A stretch of 64,000 bases of DNA from Streptacidiphilus rugosus AM-16 (GTDB taxonomy: Bacteria; Actinomycetota; Actinomycetes; Streptomycetales; Streptomycetaceae), in assembly GCF_000744655.1 (NCBI RefSeq), contig NZ_JQMJ01000001.1:124001-188000 (forward strand). Direction: 5' to 3'. This document shows positions 54,101-63,549 of the stretch, piece after piece (positions within the stretch are counted from its first letter, which is position 1; each line of letters begins with the position of its first letter). The position numbers and the translations under genes are program-made. The notes under the pieces are model-generated. The model saw only the letters and a program-made list of their open reading frames with translations. It ran no database searches and was not told the DNA's origin.

Positions 54101-55040
54101 CCGGGAGCAGGAGTTGACGTACTTCTCCGCCCGTCACACCAAGCCCATCCGAGCCGCCGCCCTCTACGCCAGCTTGCGCAGCGCCCTGGGGCAGCCCGAG
54201 GAAACCGCTCCGGCCCAGGCGCCACGCCACGCTGCCGGCGTTCCGCCCAACCCCTTGCGGATCCTGATCGCCGAGGACAACGCCATCAATTCCCAGCTGA
54301 CCTTGCGCATGCTGGGCAAGAGTGGCTATTCGGCGGACGCGGTCACCAACGGCGCCGAGGCAGTCGAGGCGCTGCGACGAAGTTCTTACGATGTCATCCT
54401 GATGGACGTTCACATGCCAGTGATGAACGGCCTGGAGGCAACCCGGGTCATACACCGGGAATGGCCGACCGGCCAGCGACCGCGCATCATAGCCCTGACC
54501 GCGAGTGCGATGCGCGAGGACCAGGAAGCCTGCAAGGCGGCAGGTATGGACGACTACCTGACCAAGCCCCTGCACCTGGCCGCCCTGTCCGCCGCCCTCG
54601 CCCAGTCCGCGCCGCGCCCCCTCGACCGATTGACCCAGGCAGTCGACCCGGCCGTAGACCAGGCACCCGTCGTCCTCAACCCACAGGCCGTGCGGGACCT
54701 GAGCGCATCGCTGGACAAACCGTTCGCGCTCGGCTTGATCGACGCGTTCCTCAAGGACTCTCCCCAGCTGATCACCGGTCTGTCCAAGGGCATCAGGGAT
54801 GGAGACGTTCAGCTGGCGAGGAGGGCGGCACACACGCTGAAATCGAACAGCGAAACGTTCGGCCTAGAACAACTGGCCCCGCTCTGCCAGACCCTGGAGG
54901 ACCTCACCGCCGCAGGCGACCTCGCCGCGGCCGCCGAAGCCGCCGAAGCCGTCGAGACTGCTTACCGTGCGGCCCGCCAGGCCCTCGCTGCCCTGCAGGG
55001 AGAACTTCTCAGCGAGACAGGGCGCAGCCCCAACAAGTGA
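51132..55040 (+). CDS. Hybrid histidine kinase 2: helical sensor, HAMP, GAF-like, HisKA, HATPase, two receivers, HPt
   Basis: A 1302-residue protein from ATG 51132 (GGAG six bases before; an upstream GTG at 51033 is possible). Membrane helices at about 52-72 and 362-380 enclose a helical domain of about 290 residues homologous to that of kinase 1. HAMP, GAF-like region, HisKA with phospho-His 654, HATPase ([17 protein letters not shown]), receiver 1 (Asp 954, Lys 1004), receiver 2 (Asp 1092, Lys 1145), and an HPt with His 1234 ([12 protein letters not shown]). The set His-Asp-Asp-His is rare in Streptomyces. No response regulator with output domain is adjacent; convergent with an oligopeptide-binding lipoprotein. 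Confidence 0.93.
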   Translation: MGRGKSRLRQVPGPARAGRYRAKEEPADVRDLERGPSAAKDRHRFKLRLWHKLAAIAFAFIVPLALATSFLVNQENSGTRFAQNELHGTQYLRPLSALLVDLANYRSLGVRAVQGEPASAQQTTALTEAIDNDMAQLTRIDAQLQHALKTAPGTQGVILPAALSAEWQTLKAMTPAEAERLGAAGSLIGDVLQLGAYVGDRSNLILDPQIDTYYTMTGLLLSEPPLVNQIAQLGDTVAGLQRVGTVSGIERNDLIHATGLLTQQLAQLQDSLQRAFAGTASYNHDDALLPTLGPLLDNASGTVTALVNATTAPGSNVPPASYQALVTDSLQANTQLWQAMFDQEDHMLRTRIAAIQQQTTELLASIGAALALIVVLTTLISRRIARSLSSVAAAADALAGGDLDRRAKVASRDEVGRVAAAFNTMADRLQQSYAAVEDKVRVRTRELRLRTRSLALLQGVATAANEAATWNEALETGLRLIAEHMKWRAGHAFVVVTSNDSAQGKALEPSPVWYLSRGTELGWDADRPGTQQPSQLAHEALATGQALGPVACVRRAGSAEPPTVADDLVGVVVFPVIARREVAAVLEFFTSDLTAPDASTMALITDLAGQLGRVREREEAATALQRSNAALQRSKEAAEAANRAKSAFLANMSHEIRTPMNAVIGMTELLLDTTLDDEQRNLAKITQDSAENLLAIINDILDISKTEAGRIELEDEPIDLDQCIESAFDVVAAKAASKTDLDLSYLIDQDVPGEIMGDRVRLRQILINLLGNAVKFTEAGEVALRVLRAPAQTADGESAALGAPDDFALQFSIRDTGIGIPENHIGHLFQPFEQLDSSTTRRFGGTGLGLAISSRLASTMGGTIWAESEVGRGSTFHFTITTRAAHDESGTDLPQPATELRGKHLLAVDDNPTHRLILRLIGESWGMAVRCTGEPHEALEWIRRGDPCDIAVLDLRMPGMDGIALAREIRRHRDAGALPLVLLTSIGPQPREQELTYFSARHTKPIRAAALYASLRSALGQPEETAPAQAPRHAAGVPPNPLRILIAEDNAINSQLTLRMLGKSGYSADAVTNGAEAVEALRRSSYDVILMDVHMPVMNGLEATRVIHREWPTGQRPRIIALTASAMREDQEACKAAGMDDYLTKPLHLAALSAALAQSAPRPLDRLTQAVDPAVDQAPVVLNPQAVRDLSASLDKPFALGLIDAFLKDSPQLITGLSKGIRDGDVQLARRAAHTLKSNSETFGLEQLAPLCQTLEDLTAAGDLAAAAEAAEAVETAYRAARQALAALQGELLSETGRSPNK

Positions 55041-55132
55041 CCCCTCCCAGGGGCGACGTCGTGGGCTTGGCATGTCGCACGACTCCTGGGTGCTCGTGGA
55101 CCCGGGTTGGTGGGGACCTTGCGCGGGGCGGT

Positions 55133-56710
55133 TCAGCCGGAGAACCAGGCTCGGCGGAATTCGTATCCGCTCAGCGGGATGCCGCTCCTGTGGGGGACGA
55201 AGCCGTGGAGTTTCGTGGTGTGGGCGCCGATCTGGTTGAGGAAGCTCCAGATGATGTAGCCGCCGCGGTCGTATTCGATCTGCTGGGCCTGATGCAGCAG
55301 GTTCGTGCGGGTGTTCTGGTCGACGGTGGCGCGTGCCCGGGTGACGAGGCTGGTGTAGGTCGGATCGTTCCAGTGGGTCTCGTTGAACGGCGAGCCGGGC
55401 AGGGTTCCCGCCTCGGTCTGGAGGAGGTAGTTGCGGGTGAGGTAGAAGTCCTGGGCGAAGGGCCATTTTAGGTAGTTGTCGCCGTAGAAGACGCCGGGGT
55501 CGACCTCGCGGACGTGGACGGTGATGCCGGCGGCGGCGGCTTGCTGGGCGAAGAGGTGGGCGGATTCCACGAGTCCGGTGGCGACGGGTGCGGTGACGAG
55601 TTCGACGGTGAGGCTTTCATGTCCGGCTTGTTTGAGGAGGTTTTTGGCTTCGGTGATGTCCTGGTGTCGTTGGGGGGCGGTGGAGAGGTAGGCGGGGTCG
55701 TAGCGGGCGTAGAGGTCGTTGGCGGCTACTCCGTGGCTGCCGAGGACTTGGTGCACCATCTGGTCGCGGTCCACGACCAGGCGGAATGCCTGGCGGACGC
55801 GTTGGTCGTTGAAGGGTGGGGTGTCCACGCGCATGGTGAAGGGGATCCAGGCGCCGGTTTGGGATTCCAGTACGTGCAGGTCGGGTCGGGGGGTGATGGT
55901 GTCGACCTGTCCGATGGGGAGTTGGTCGATCGCGTCGAGCTTTCCGGCGAGTAGGGCGTTGACGCGGGTGGTGTCGTCGGGGTAGTCGATGATGGTGACC
56001 TGGTCGACGTACGGCTCGCCGGGACGCCAGTAGTGGTTGTTGCGCAGGAAGACGCTCTGCTGGCCGGGGGTGAAGCTGGAGTAGGTGAACGGGCCGGTGC
56101 CCACCGGGTGCCGGGGGTCGTAGCCCACCGGCACGATCCCGGTATCGTAGACGGCAAGGGCTTCAGGCAAGGTCACGTCGGGGCGTTTGAGGTTCAGCTG
56201 CAGGGTCAGCGAGTCGAGGATCTGGATGTTGTTCGGGTCGACCGCGGACAGGGCCTGTGCGGCGTTCTTGGGGGCGGCCGGGTCGACGATCCGGCGCAGT
56301 GTGTAGACGACGTCGTCGGCGGTGACGGGCTTGCCGCTATGGAACTCCAGCCCGGACTTCAGTCTGATCGTCCACGCCCTGGCGTCGAGGGACGGCTGGA
56401 TCGATTCGGCCAGCGCGAACTCGACTTCGTAGTTCGCGTTGTAGACGGCCAGGCTGTCGTACAACTGGATCACGCGGGCGATGTCCGGGTAGGACACGGT
56501 GGCGTGCGCGTCGACCACGTCCGCGGTCGACCCGCCGGTCACACCCACCCGCAGACTCCCACCCCGATGCGGCGGGCCACCGCTGGCCCCTCCGGTGGGA
56601 GCGTGGGAGGTGCATCCGGCTGTCAACCAGCCGGCGCCGATCAGCGCGGTTGCGCCGACGCCCATGCGCAGTACCTCCCGCCGATGCAGGCCAGGGGCCG
56701 GATCCGGCAC
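55133..56710 (-). CDS. Oligopeptide/nickel-type solute-binding lipoprotein (SBP family 5), Tat signal
   Basis: A 525-residue protein; GTG 56710 follows GAGGTGAG. The twin-arginine signal RREVLRMGVGATALIGAG ends in lipobox LTAGC. The mature part is family 5: GGSLRVGVTGG, WTIRLKSGLEFHSGKPVTAD and DVVYTLRRI, then the C-terminal VRQAFRLVVDRDQMVHQVLG. Usually it delivers peptides or metals to an Opp/Nik ABC permease; no permease gene is present here. Position, 92 bases from the convergent kinase 2, suggests a sensory role by analogy with the lipoproteins beside kinase 1, but this is inference. Confidence 0.9.
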   Translation of the reverse strand: MPDPAPGLHRREVLRMGVGATALIGAGWLTAGCTSHAPTGGASGGPPHRGGSLRVGVTGGSTADVVDAHATVSYPDIARVIQLYDSLAVYNANYEVEFALAESIQPSLDARAWTIRLKSGLEFHSGKPVTADDVVYTLRRIVDPAAPKNAAQALSAVDPNNIQILDSLTLQLNLKRPDVTLPEALAVYDTGIVPVGYDPRHPVGTGPFTYSSFTPGQQSVFLRNNHYWRPGEPYVDQVTIIDYPDDTTRVNALLAGKLDAIDQLPIGQVDTITPRPDLHVLESQTGAWIPFTMRVDTPPFNDQRVRQAFRLVVDRDQMVHQVLGSHGVAANDLYARYDPAYLSTAPQRHQDITEAKNLLKQAGHESLTVELVTAPVATGLVESAHLFAQQAAAAGITVHVREVDPGVFYGDNYLKWPFAQDFYLTRNYLLQTEAGTLPGSPFNETHWNDPTYTSLVTRARATVDQNTRTNLLHQAQQIEYDRGGYIIWSFLNQIGAHTTKLHGFVPHRSGIPLSGYEFRRAWFSG

Positions 56711-57164
56711 GTGACTCACCTCGCTTAGCATGATGAACCCCGACATTTGAGAATCGAGGCCATGATCCCGCCCGACGAAGAGTCCGGGGAGCAGGCGCGC
56801 GGCGCACGCGACGCGAGAGTGCGGTGGCTCGTGGCGGCGCTTGGACCGAACCTGCTGGCGGCCCCAGGCGGCGTTCCGGATCTGCTCACGGGGCGGGCAC
56901 GGCCATGGCCCCTGGACCGAGCGCTCTGGCGGCGGACGTCCCACCGGCGGCCATCGACGGCATCGATCCGGCCCTGGGCGCGGGCCCGCTCGTCTCCCGA
57001 CTTTCCGGGACCGGCAAACCTGGCAGTTGTCTGACGCGTGACGCGTGACAACACGGCGGGCCCCGCACTGCACCCGCAAGGCTGGCCGATCGTGCATGAG
57101 GGGCCCGCCGTACCCAAGGAGACTGCTGTGCTCCAGGACAGCTCGCAGAGGACAGGGGCAGACC
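56711..57164. other. Spacer between divergent SBP and surface-protein genes
   Basis: Contains promoters for both genes, presumably, and a long-loop hairpin at 57054-57110. Other open frames are shadows. A ribosome-like AAGGAG at 57116 precedes a GTG (57128) that is not in the surface-protein frame. Confidence 0.45.
57054..57110 (+). promoter_or_regulatory. Inverted repeat in the leader of the surface-protein gene
   Basis: CGGCGGGCCCC (57054-57064) and GGGGCCCGCCG (57100-57110) form a perfect 11-bp stem around a 35-base loop, 55 bases before the chosen start. It may act as a transcription attenuator or mRNA stabiliser. Confidence 0.45.
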
Positions 57165-60100
57165 GTGGCCACAGCACCCGAAGATCAGACAGCGCCGACC
57201 ACACCGACGAACGGCCAGGGTGCACACAGCGCGCCGGGCACCGTCGTCCGCCGTGCCTGGGAACTGGTCTGCCTCCTGTTGCCTGCGGTGGCGCTCGCCG
57301 TGCGGCACCGCGTCGTCACCGCTGTGCCGTGGGTTGTTCGGCGGCTGGCGAGCATGCTCCACGGACTGCGGCCCGGACCGCAGCTGAGAGCGCGAGGAAG
57401 GGCGGAGCGGGGAGCTGTCGTGTCACGACGCTTGCGCCGCCCTGCCGAGGGCCGCGCGCGGAGGAAGCATGCGCTACGACGGATTGTCTCGGCGAAGCTG
57501 AGCGTGCTCCTGGTCGCCGGTGCGAGCGTCGTCGCACTGCAGGCAGCCCAGCCGGCGCACGCCGCCACCCCGCCGCCAGATCTCCTTCTGGCGGGTCATT
57601 ACGTTTTCGCCGCCGACACCAACTATAACATTGCCGTGTTCAACGCTGACACCGGCAAGCCAGTCACGCAAGTGAGTGTGCCAAACGTTGTCACCGGAGG
57701 TTCTCAATTCGCTCTGAAGCTGGCCGCCCCAGTGAATGGAATTGGCGATACCCTCTACATAGGCGAGACGGGCACTTGCAACGCCTATGAAATGAACGTG
57801 TACAATCTGGCGATCACACAGGTCAGTCTGCCAAATGCGCCGATTGGGACGCCATGTAACATCACTGGTGTGGCCACCGATAAGAGAGACACTGGCTACT
57901 TTGCCGCCTACTATGCTGGTGGCGGAAATGACCCGCTGGCCTCGGGGACGGCTGCAGTAACGAAAGTCAACGGGTCGAATGCAACACTGATGCCCGTGCC
58001 GGGTAACAGCGCGGGTGACATTTGCATCAATGACCCCGGCGCCACTCCATTTGCCTATGTGGGTGACAGGTTCACTGGTGATGTTTATGAGCTGAACGTC
58101 GTCAATTCGACCTTTCAGACAATTTCCACCGGAATGCTCCATATCGCTTGCGACGGAAATTCCAAAGTATATTTCACGACATCCGGTCCGGCATTGTACT
58201 TTTTCCATAGCCCTTTCATGGCACCGCCGTCACCGCTGCCCGATTCTTTTGCTTTCTCCAAATACACAGACTTGCAGGCCGGCTTCGTTCCGGGTGCCAT
58301 GACAGCTATTGGCAGTACGGTTTACATGGCTGACAATGCTCGCGCGGATGGCCTGGTCGCAATTCCCGGGCAATATTCGACTTTCCCGATGGCCCAATCG
58401 GATGGTGCGGGTTCCTCGCAGGATACCGGCACTACATGGTTTGCCGGCACCTCCAATGCGGTCCCCTTGAACGACTATCTCACCTCAATCGACAAAAATG
58501 GCAATGTTAAATACTTTGATGCCGGAACCTCGACCCCTCTCACAGACGTGGCCGCAGCAACCCTAGGCGATGCTGCTGTGGGAGAGCTTGTGGGAAACAA
58601 CCAATCGGCCGCGATAGGTGCGACCTACAAGAATTCGCTCCAGGTGCAAGTGGCGGACCCCCCGAGCGTAGACGGTGTAGCAGCTCATCCCCTGGCTGGC
58701 GTCTCCGTGACATTCAGCTCGACGAATGGTGTCATGTTCCCCGATCCGGAAAACCCTGGCGGGCCGCCGGTCGCATCCGTGACGGTACAATCCGACTCGA
58801 GCGGGATCGCTTCGACGCCTGCCATAGCATCCACGTCGCCGGGGAATGACACCGTTCAGATCGCAATTACGGACCAGGGCAGCTCTAGGCGATTTCTCAA
58901 TTATTCACTGACGGCCCTTGACGTGTCCTCGTTGACAGCGCTTCGCCCGCTGTCGGGGAATCTCTTGCAGACGAAGATCGGCACCCCCTTCGGCCCGGGT
59001 CCGTCCGTGGTGCTCAAGGACTCGCAGGGAGATGGCATCCCCAACTACCCTGTTACTTTCACTGCCCCTCCCTCGGGTGCCTCTGGAACATTTTCCAACG
59101 GCCAGACGTCGATCACGGTAAACACTAGCCTCGGTGGTGTGGCCTCTCCTACGTTCACGGCAAACGCTGCTGTCGGCGACTATTCCATCAATGTTTCTGC
59201 TGTAACAAAAGCGGCGCCGGTTCAGACGCTGACAACGGCTCTTGACATGCGGAACCTGGTCGCTGCCCCCGCCAACATCAACCCTGTCTCCGGCTCCGGT
59301 CAGACCGTTCAGGTCAACACCGCATTCTCGAAGCTGGAGGTAGAAGTTACGGACAGCGGAGGGAACCCCGTCTCCGGAGTGAACGTCAGCTTCAAGGCGC
59401 AGCCGTCACAGAACAGCCCGGGGGCCTCGGCGACTTTCGCCACGTCGCCCACCGGGATCGCCACCAATGCGAATGGGCTGGCGTGGTCTCCGAACCTGAC
59501 GGCGAACAGTGTGGCTGGCGAGTACCAGGTCACAGCAAGTGTCGACGGCACGTCTATCCAGACTGCCTTCGATCTGACCAACGCGCCGGGAGGGGCGAGC
59601 AGCCTGAAATCGACCGACACCCTCAACGGGAGCGCAAGTGCGACGGTCGGTAGTCCGTTCCCAGAGATGCAGGTCCAGGAGACCGACAGCTCAGGCAACC
59701 CGGTGCCGAACAGGAGCATCAACGTCACCATCACACCCGCCTCGGATGGGGCCTCGGCCAGCTTCGGTCAGTCCGGTGCGCTCTCCGAGACGCTCACGAC
59801 GAATGCCAACGGGACCGTCGACACCTCGTCGTCACCCGTCTTCGCCAACGCCAAGCCCTCCCAGCCCAACACCCATTACCAGTTGACCTTCAAGGACGCC
59901 AAGGACAGCTCGCTGACCGCCGTCACTTACAACTTGACCAACGTCGTCGGCCCGCCGACACAGCTGGTCCCCCAGGGCGGCTCATCGCCGCAGTCCACGA
60001 AGATCGATCAGCCCTACACGAAGCCCGTCGCGGCCGTCGTGGAGGACAAGTTCGGCAACCCCATCGGAGGCGTGCAAGTGCTGTTCAGCGCGCCCGGCGC

Positions 60101-63100
60101 GAGCTCTTCGGGCTCCTTCGGTACTGCGGGCGCCCAATGCGTGGCGACAAGCGGCACGGACGGCGTGGCGGACGCGGGAACATTCACCGCCAACGACACA
60201 GCCGGCCAGTATGTGGTCAATGCCGTGACCACCACGACGACTTCCACCAACGGGATCCCGGGCTGCGCGTCCGGCGACACCGGAGGGTCACTCCTTCCGC
60301 CGCAACCCCTGTCCACCTCGTTCACGCTGACCAACCTCCATGGCGATGCGACGTATCTGAAGGTGGTGTCGGGATCAGCCCAGTCGCCCGCAGTGGGCAC
60401 GACCTTCGCTGACCCGTTGCAGGTCCAGGTGACAGACGCGCACAGCAACCCGGTCCCGGGCGTCGCGGTGGAGTTCACGACCCCGACCAGCAGCGCATCC
60501 GCCACCTGGACGAACGTGCCGCAAGGGGTTACAGCCAAGAGCCCGAACGACATCGTGGTCACCACGGACAGCAACGGGATGGCGACCACGCCGCTGCCGC
60601 AAGCCAATGGCATCGCAGGCCAGTACCAGGCTTTCGCCACCATGCCGACCGGCACGGTGACGACGGCGACATTCCAGCTCGCGAACTCGCCCGGTTCTGT
60701 CGCCACATTCCAGGCGGTCTCGCCGACCAATCCCCAGCAGGAGTCGACACCAGCGGGGACGGCGTTCGCCAAGCCGTTCACCGTTCACGTCGCGGACCTC
60801 AGCGGAAACCCGGTCCAGACCTCGGTCGCCTTCACGATCAAGCCTGATGCGGCGAGCGGGGCGTCGGCAACGTTCGGGAACGTGCTCGGCTCGACCACCA
60901 TCCTGGTCCCGACCGACACCAAGGGGAACGCCAGTGTCGCCACCACCTCTTCGTCGGCGGACGCCGTGCTGGCGAACCAGTTCGCCGGCACCTACACCCT
61001 CGAAGCCACCGTCGGTGGCGCCACGCCCGTCGACTTCCAGCTCACCAACACAGCAGGGACCGCCGCGAATCTGGCCAAGGTGTCCGGCGACCAGCAGACG
61101 GTCCAGGTCGGAAATGCCTTCGGCGCCCTCACCGTCAAGGTCACCGACGCCAACACCAACTCGGTCGGCGCGGGCGTCCCGGTGACGTTCACCGTCCAGC
61201 CCGCCACCAGCGGCAATGCCGGGGCCACGTTCCCGGGCAGCACCCCCACCACCTTCCAGACCATCACCACCGCCAGCGGAGAGGCCTCCACCGCCGATTC
61301 CACCAGCTCCAGCAGTCCGGGGCTGCTGACTGCCAACGCGACGGCCGGCACTTACACCGTGAAGGTCACCGCCGGCAGCGCCCAGCCCGTCATCTTCACC
61401 CTGACCAACCAGGCAGGCGCGGTCGGTGGCATCACCAAGGAGTCCGTCGACCCGCAGACGGTCAAGGTCGGCCAGCCCCTGGCCGCACTGAAGGTCCAGG
61501 TCACCGACGGCACGAACCCGGTCGGCGCGAACGTCCCGGTGACGTTCACCGTCCAGCCCGCCACCAACGGCAATGCCGGGGCCACGTTCCCGGGCAGCAC
61601 CCCCACCACCTTCCAGACCACCACCAACACCAATGGAGAGGCCTCCACCGCCGACCCCACCAGCTCCAGCAGCCCGGGCCTGCTGACCGCGAACACCACC
61701 GCGGGCACCTACACCGTCCAGGTCGCCGCCACCGGCGCCCAGCCCGTCACCTTCACCGTGACCAACCAGGCCGGGGCAGCCGCCACCGTGGTGATCACCA
61801 ATCCGGCCGGCGGAAACGCCGCTGCCACGGTCGGTGCCGCGTTCGCCCCGCTCTCCGTGCAGGTCACCGACCAGTACAGCAACCCCGTGGCTGACGGTGT
61901 GTCGGTGAAGTTCCAAGTCCAGCAGAGCCTGACCGCGGGTTCCGCGGCCACGGCTACCTTCCCCGGCGCCACGGCGGGCACGACCAGCGACACCTTCACG
62001 ACGACCACCGCCAACGGTGTCGCCAGCACCGGAAGCGGCGCGGGCGTCCTGACAGCCAGTGACAAGACCGGCAGCTACCCGCTTGAAGTCACCGTCAACG
62101 GCGCGCAGCCGGCGACCTTCACCCTCTCCAACACCCCCGACGTCCCCAACGCCGTCGCGCCCCAGGCCGGTGGCGACCAACATGCCACCATCGGCGGCGC
62201 TTACACCACCAACCTCGCTGTCCTGGTCACCGACGCCCACGGCAACCCCGTAGCCAAGGGAACCAAGGTCACGTTCACCATCAACCCCGCCACCAACGGG
62301 GCCACGGGAACCTTCAGCACCAGCGCGCTCACCCCCGGAGCCGCCGCCGTCATCAGCGGCAGCAACACCACCGGTGCCCAGAGCGTCGCCGACGCCGTAA
62401 CTGACGACAACGGCGTCGCCACCGCCCCGACGCTCACCGCCAACAGCACCGCCGGCCAGTTCACCGTCACCGCCACGACCGGAACCATCACCCCCGCGGC
62501 GAGCTTCACCCTCACCAATGATCCGGCCACAGCCAACCAGATGGTCGTCCATGCCGGTGACCAGCAGCAGACCGCTGTGGGAACCAGCTTCACCACGCCG
62601 CTGTCCGTTCTGGTTCAGGACGCGAGCAAGAACCCCGTACCGGGCGTGACCGTCACCTTCACCGCGCCGAGCAGTGGAGCGTCGGGCACCTTCACCACTG
62701 CCTCCGGAGCGCAGGCCACTGCTCAGGTCACCACCGGCACCGACGGCATCGCCACGGCCCCCGCCCTGACCGCGAACGCCACCGGCGGCCAGTACACGGT
62801 CAAGGCGAGCGCCACCGGCATCACCACGCCCGCCAGCTTCACCCTCGACAACCAGCAACCACCGAGCATCACCAGCAAGGCGAGCACAACCTTCACCTCC
62901 GGCACGGCAGCCAGTTTCACCATCACCACGACCGGAACCCCCACTCCGGTCCTGACCAGCACCGGCAACCTCCCCAACGGGGTCACCTTCACCCCCAACA
63001 GCACGAACGGCACCGCCACCCTCACCTACAACGGAGGAACAATCGCGGCCGGCACCTTCCCCCTCACCTTCACGGCCACCAACGCCGCAGGACACACGAC

Positions 63101-63386
63101 CCAGAGCTTCACACTCACCGTCTCGGCCCCTACGAAGAACAACAACACCACTAACAACAACAAGAGCAACGGGCCGACGCCCAACCAGAAGGACTCCACC
63201 ACCAACAACACAACGTCCAATCCCGCCGCCAAGGGGTCCGGCAACCCCACCCCGGGGAACAGCTCGACCAGCAGCGGTCCGAGCGGCAACCTGGCTCACA
63301 CCGGTGCCAGCATCGGAGGTCTCGCGGTCTTCGGCATCGGCCTGATCCTGGGAGGAGTCTTCCTCTATCGCAGGTTCCGCGCCTGA
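57165..63386 (+). CDS. Giant sortase-anchored surface protein with Ig-like repeats
   Basis: About 2073 residues from GTG 57165 (GTG 57420, behind GGGGAG, is an alternative giving 1988). A signal sequence ends near AAQPAHAATP (nt about 57480-57565). About 340 residues of beta-rich, propeller-like text follow, then roughly eleven Ig-like (invasin/Big-1 type) repeats of 100-120 residues, each ending FxLTN and beginning with VQVTD-like strands. An Asn/Thr-rich linker leads to LAHTG (63291-63305), a hydrophobic helix and RRFRA, the class E sortase signal. It should be displayed on the wall as an adhesin. Bases 57600-59250 are clearly less GC-rich than the rest. Confidence 0.88.
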   Translation: MATAPEDQTAPTTPTNGQGAHSAPGTVVRRAWELVCLLLPAVALAVRHRVVTAVPWVVRRLASMLHGLRPGPQLRARGRAERGAVVSRRLRRPAEGRARRKHALRRIVSAKLSVLLVAGASVVALQAAQPAHAATPPPDLLLAGHYVFAADTNYNIAVFNADTGKPVTQVSVPNVVTGGSQFALKLAAPVNGIGDTLYIGETGTCNAYEMNVYNLAITQVSLPNAPIGTPCNITGVATDKRDTGYFAAYYAGGGNDPLASGTAAVTKVNGSNATLMPVPGNSAGDICINDPGATPFAYVGDRFTGDVYELNVVNSTFQTISTGMLHIACDGNSKVYFTTSGPALYFFHSPFMAPPSPLPDSFAFSKYTDLQAGFVPGAMTAIGSTVYMADNARADGLVAIPGQYSTFPMAQSDGAGSSQDTGTTWFAGTSNAVPLNDYLTSIDKNGNVKYFDAGTSTPLTDVAAATLGDAAVGELVGNNQSAAIGATYKNSLQVQVADPPSVDGVAAHPLAGVSVTFSSTNGVMFPDPENPGGPPVASVTVQSDSSGIASTPAIASTSPGNDTVQIAITDQGSSRRFLNYSLTALDVSSLTALRPLSGNLLQTKIGTPFGPGPSVVLKDSQGDGIPNYPVTFTAPPSGASGTFSNGQTSITVNTSLGGVASPTFTANAAVGDYSINVSAVTKAAPVQTLTTALDMRNLVAAPANINPVSGSGQTVQVNTAFSKLEVEVTDSGGNPVSGVNVSFKAQPSQNSPGASATFATSPTGIATNANGLAWSPNLTANSVAGEYQVTASVDGTSIQTAFDLTNAPGGASSLKSTDTLNGSASATVGSPFPEMQVQETDSSGNPVPNRSINVTITPASDGASASFGQSGALSETLTTNANGTVDTSSSPVFANAKPSQPNTHYQLTFKDAKDSSLTAVTYNLTNVVGPPTQLVPQGGSSPQSTKIDQPYTKPVAAVVEDKFGNPIGGVQVLFSAPGASSSGSFGTAGAQCVATSGTDGVADAGTFTANDTAGQYVVNAVTTTTTSTNGIPGCASGDTGGSLLPPQPLSTSFTLTNLHGDATYLKVVSGSAQSPAVGTTFADPLQVQVTDAHSNPVPGVAVEFTTPTSSASATWTNVPQGVTAKSPNDIVVTTDSNGMATTPLPQANGIAGQYQAFATMPTGTVTTATFQLANSPGSVATFQAVSPTNPQQESTPAGTAFAKPFTVHVADLSGNPVQTSVAFTIKPDAASGASATFGNVLGSTTILVPTDTKGNASVATTSSSADAVLANQFAGTYTLEATVGGATPVDFQLTNTAGTAANLAKVSGDQQTVQVGNAFGALTVKVTDANTNSVGAGVPVTFTVQPATSGNAGATFPGSTPTTFQTITTASGEASTADSTSSSSPGLLTANATAGTYTVKVTAGSAQPVIFTLTNQAGAVGGITKESVDPQTVKVGQPLAALKVQVTDGTNPVGANVPVTFTVQPATNGNAGATFPGSTPTTFQTTTNTNGEASTADPTSSSSPGLLTANTTAGTYTVQVAATGAQPVTFTVTNQAGAAATVVITNPAGGNAAATVGAAFAPLSVQVTDQYSNPVADGVSVKFQVQQSLTAGSAATATFPGATAGTTSDTFTTTTANGVASTGSGAGVLTASDKTGSYPLEVTVNGAQPATFTLSNTPDVPNAVAPQAGGDQHATIGGAYTTNLAVLVTDAHGNPVAKGTKVTFTINPATNGATGTFSTSALTPGAAAVISGSNTTGAQSVADAVTDDNGVATAPTLTANSTAGQFTVTATTGTITPAASFTLTNDPATANQMVVHAGDQQQTAVGTSFTTPLSVLVQDASKNPVPGVTVTFTAPSSGASGTFTTASGAQATAQVTTGTDGIATAPALTANATGGQYTVKASATGITTPASFTLDNQQPPSITSKASTTFTSGTAASFTITTTGTPTPVLTSTGNLPNGVTFTPNSTNGTATLTYNGGTIAAGTFPLTFTATNAAGHTTQSFTLTVSAPTKNNNTTNNNKSNGPTPNQKDSTTNNTTSNPAAKGSGNPTPGNSSTSSGPSGNLAHTGASIGGLAVFGIGLILGGVFLYRRFRA
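61083..61797 (+). repeat. Two near-identical tandem Ig-like repeats
   Basis: Bases 61083-61440 and 61441-61797 encode successive repeats with long identical DNA blocks (for example around 61190-61260 and 61550-61620). The similarity at DNA level, higher than between other repeats, indicates recent duplication. Confidence 0.75.
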
Positions 63387-63418
63387 GCGTCATCTCCGGC
63401 CTGACATTTCGATAAGCG

Positions 63419-63448
63419 GGGCCCGGTCGGTGTGATCCGGCCGGGCCC
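63419..63448 (+). terminator. Hairpin terminator after the surface-protein gene
   Basis: GGGCCCGG (63419-63426) pairs with CCGGGCCC (63441-63448), 32 bases after the stop. Confidence 0.7.
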
Positions 63449-63549
63449 GGCGCTGTCCCCCAGGTTTGCCATGCGAGGCCTGTGCCGTGTTCTGCGGGCA
63501 CGCCATCTGGCACCGGCCGCAGCATCTGCTTTACCGACACCCACGGCAT

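Noticed and set aside
57128-57628. GTG 57128 with AAGGAG as start of the surface protein
   Set aside because: It is in a different frame from the signal peptide and repeats and gives arginine-rich nonsense; GTG 57165 or 57420 is in frame.
60375-63299. 974-codon open frame antisense to the surface-protein repeats
   Set aside because: Gly/Val/Arg-rich antisense of a Thr/Ala-rich repeat gene; no start context, and the sense strand has signal peptide and sorting signal.
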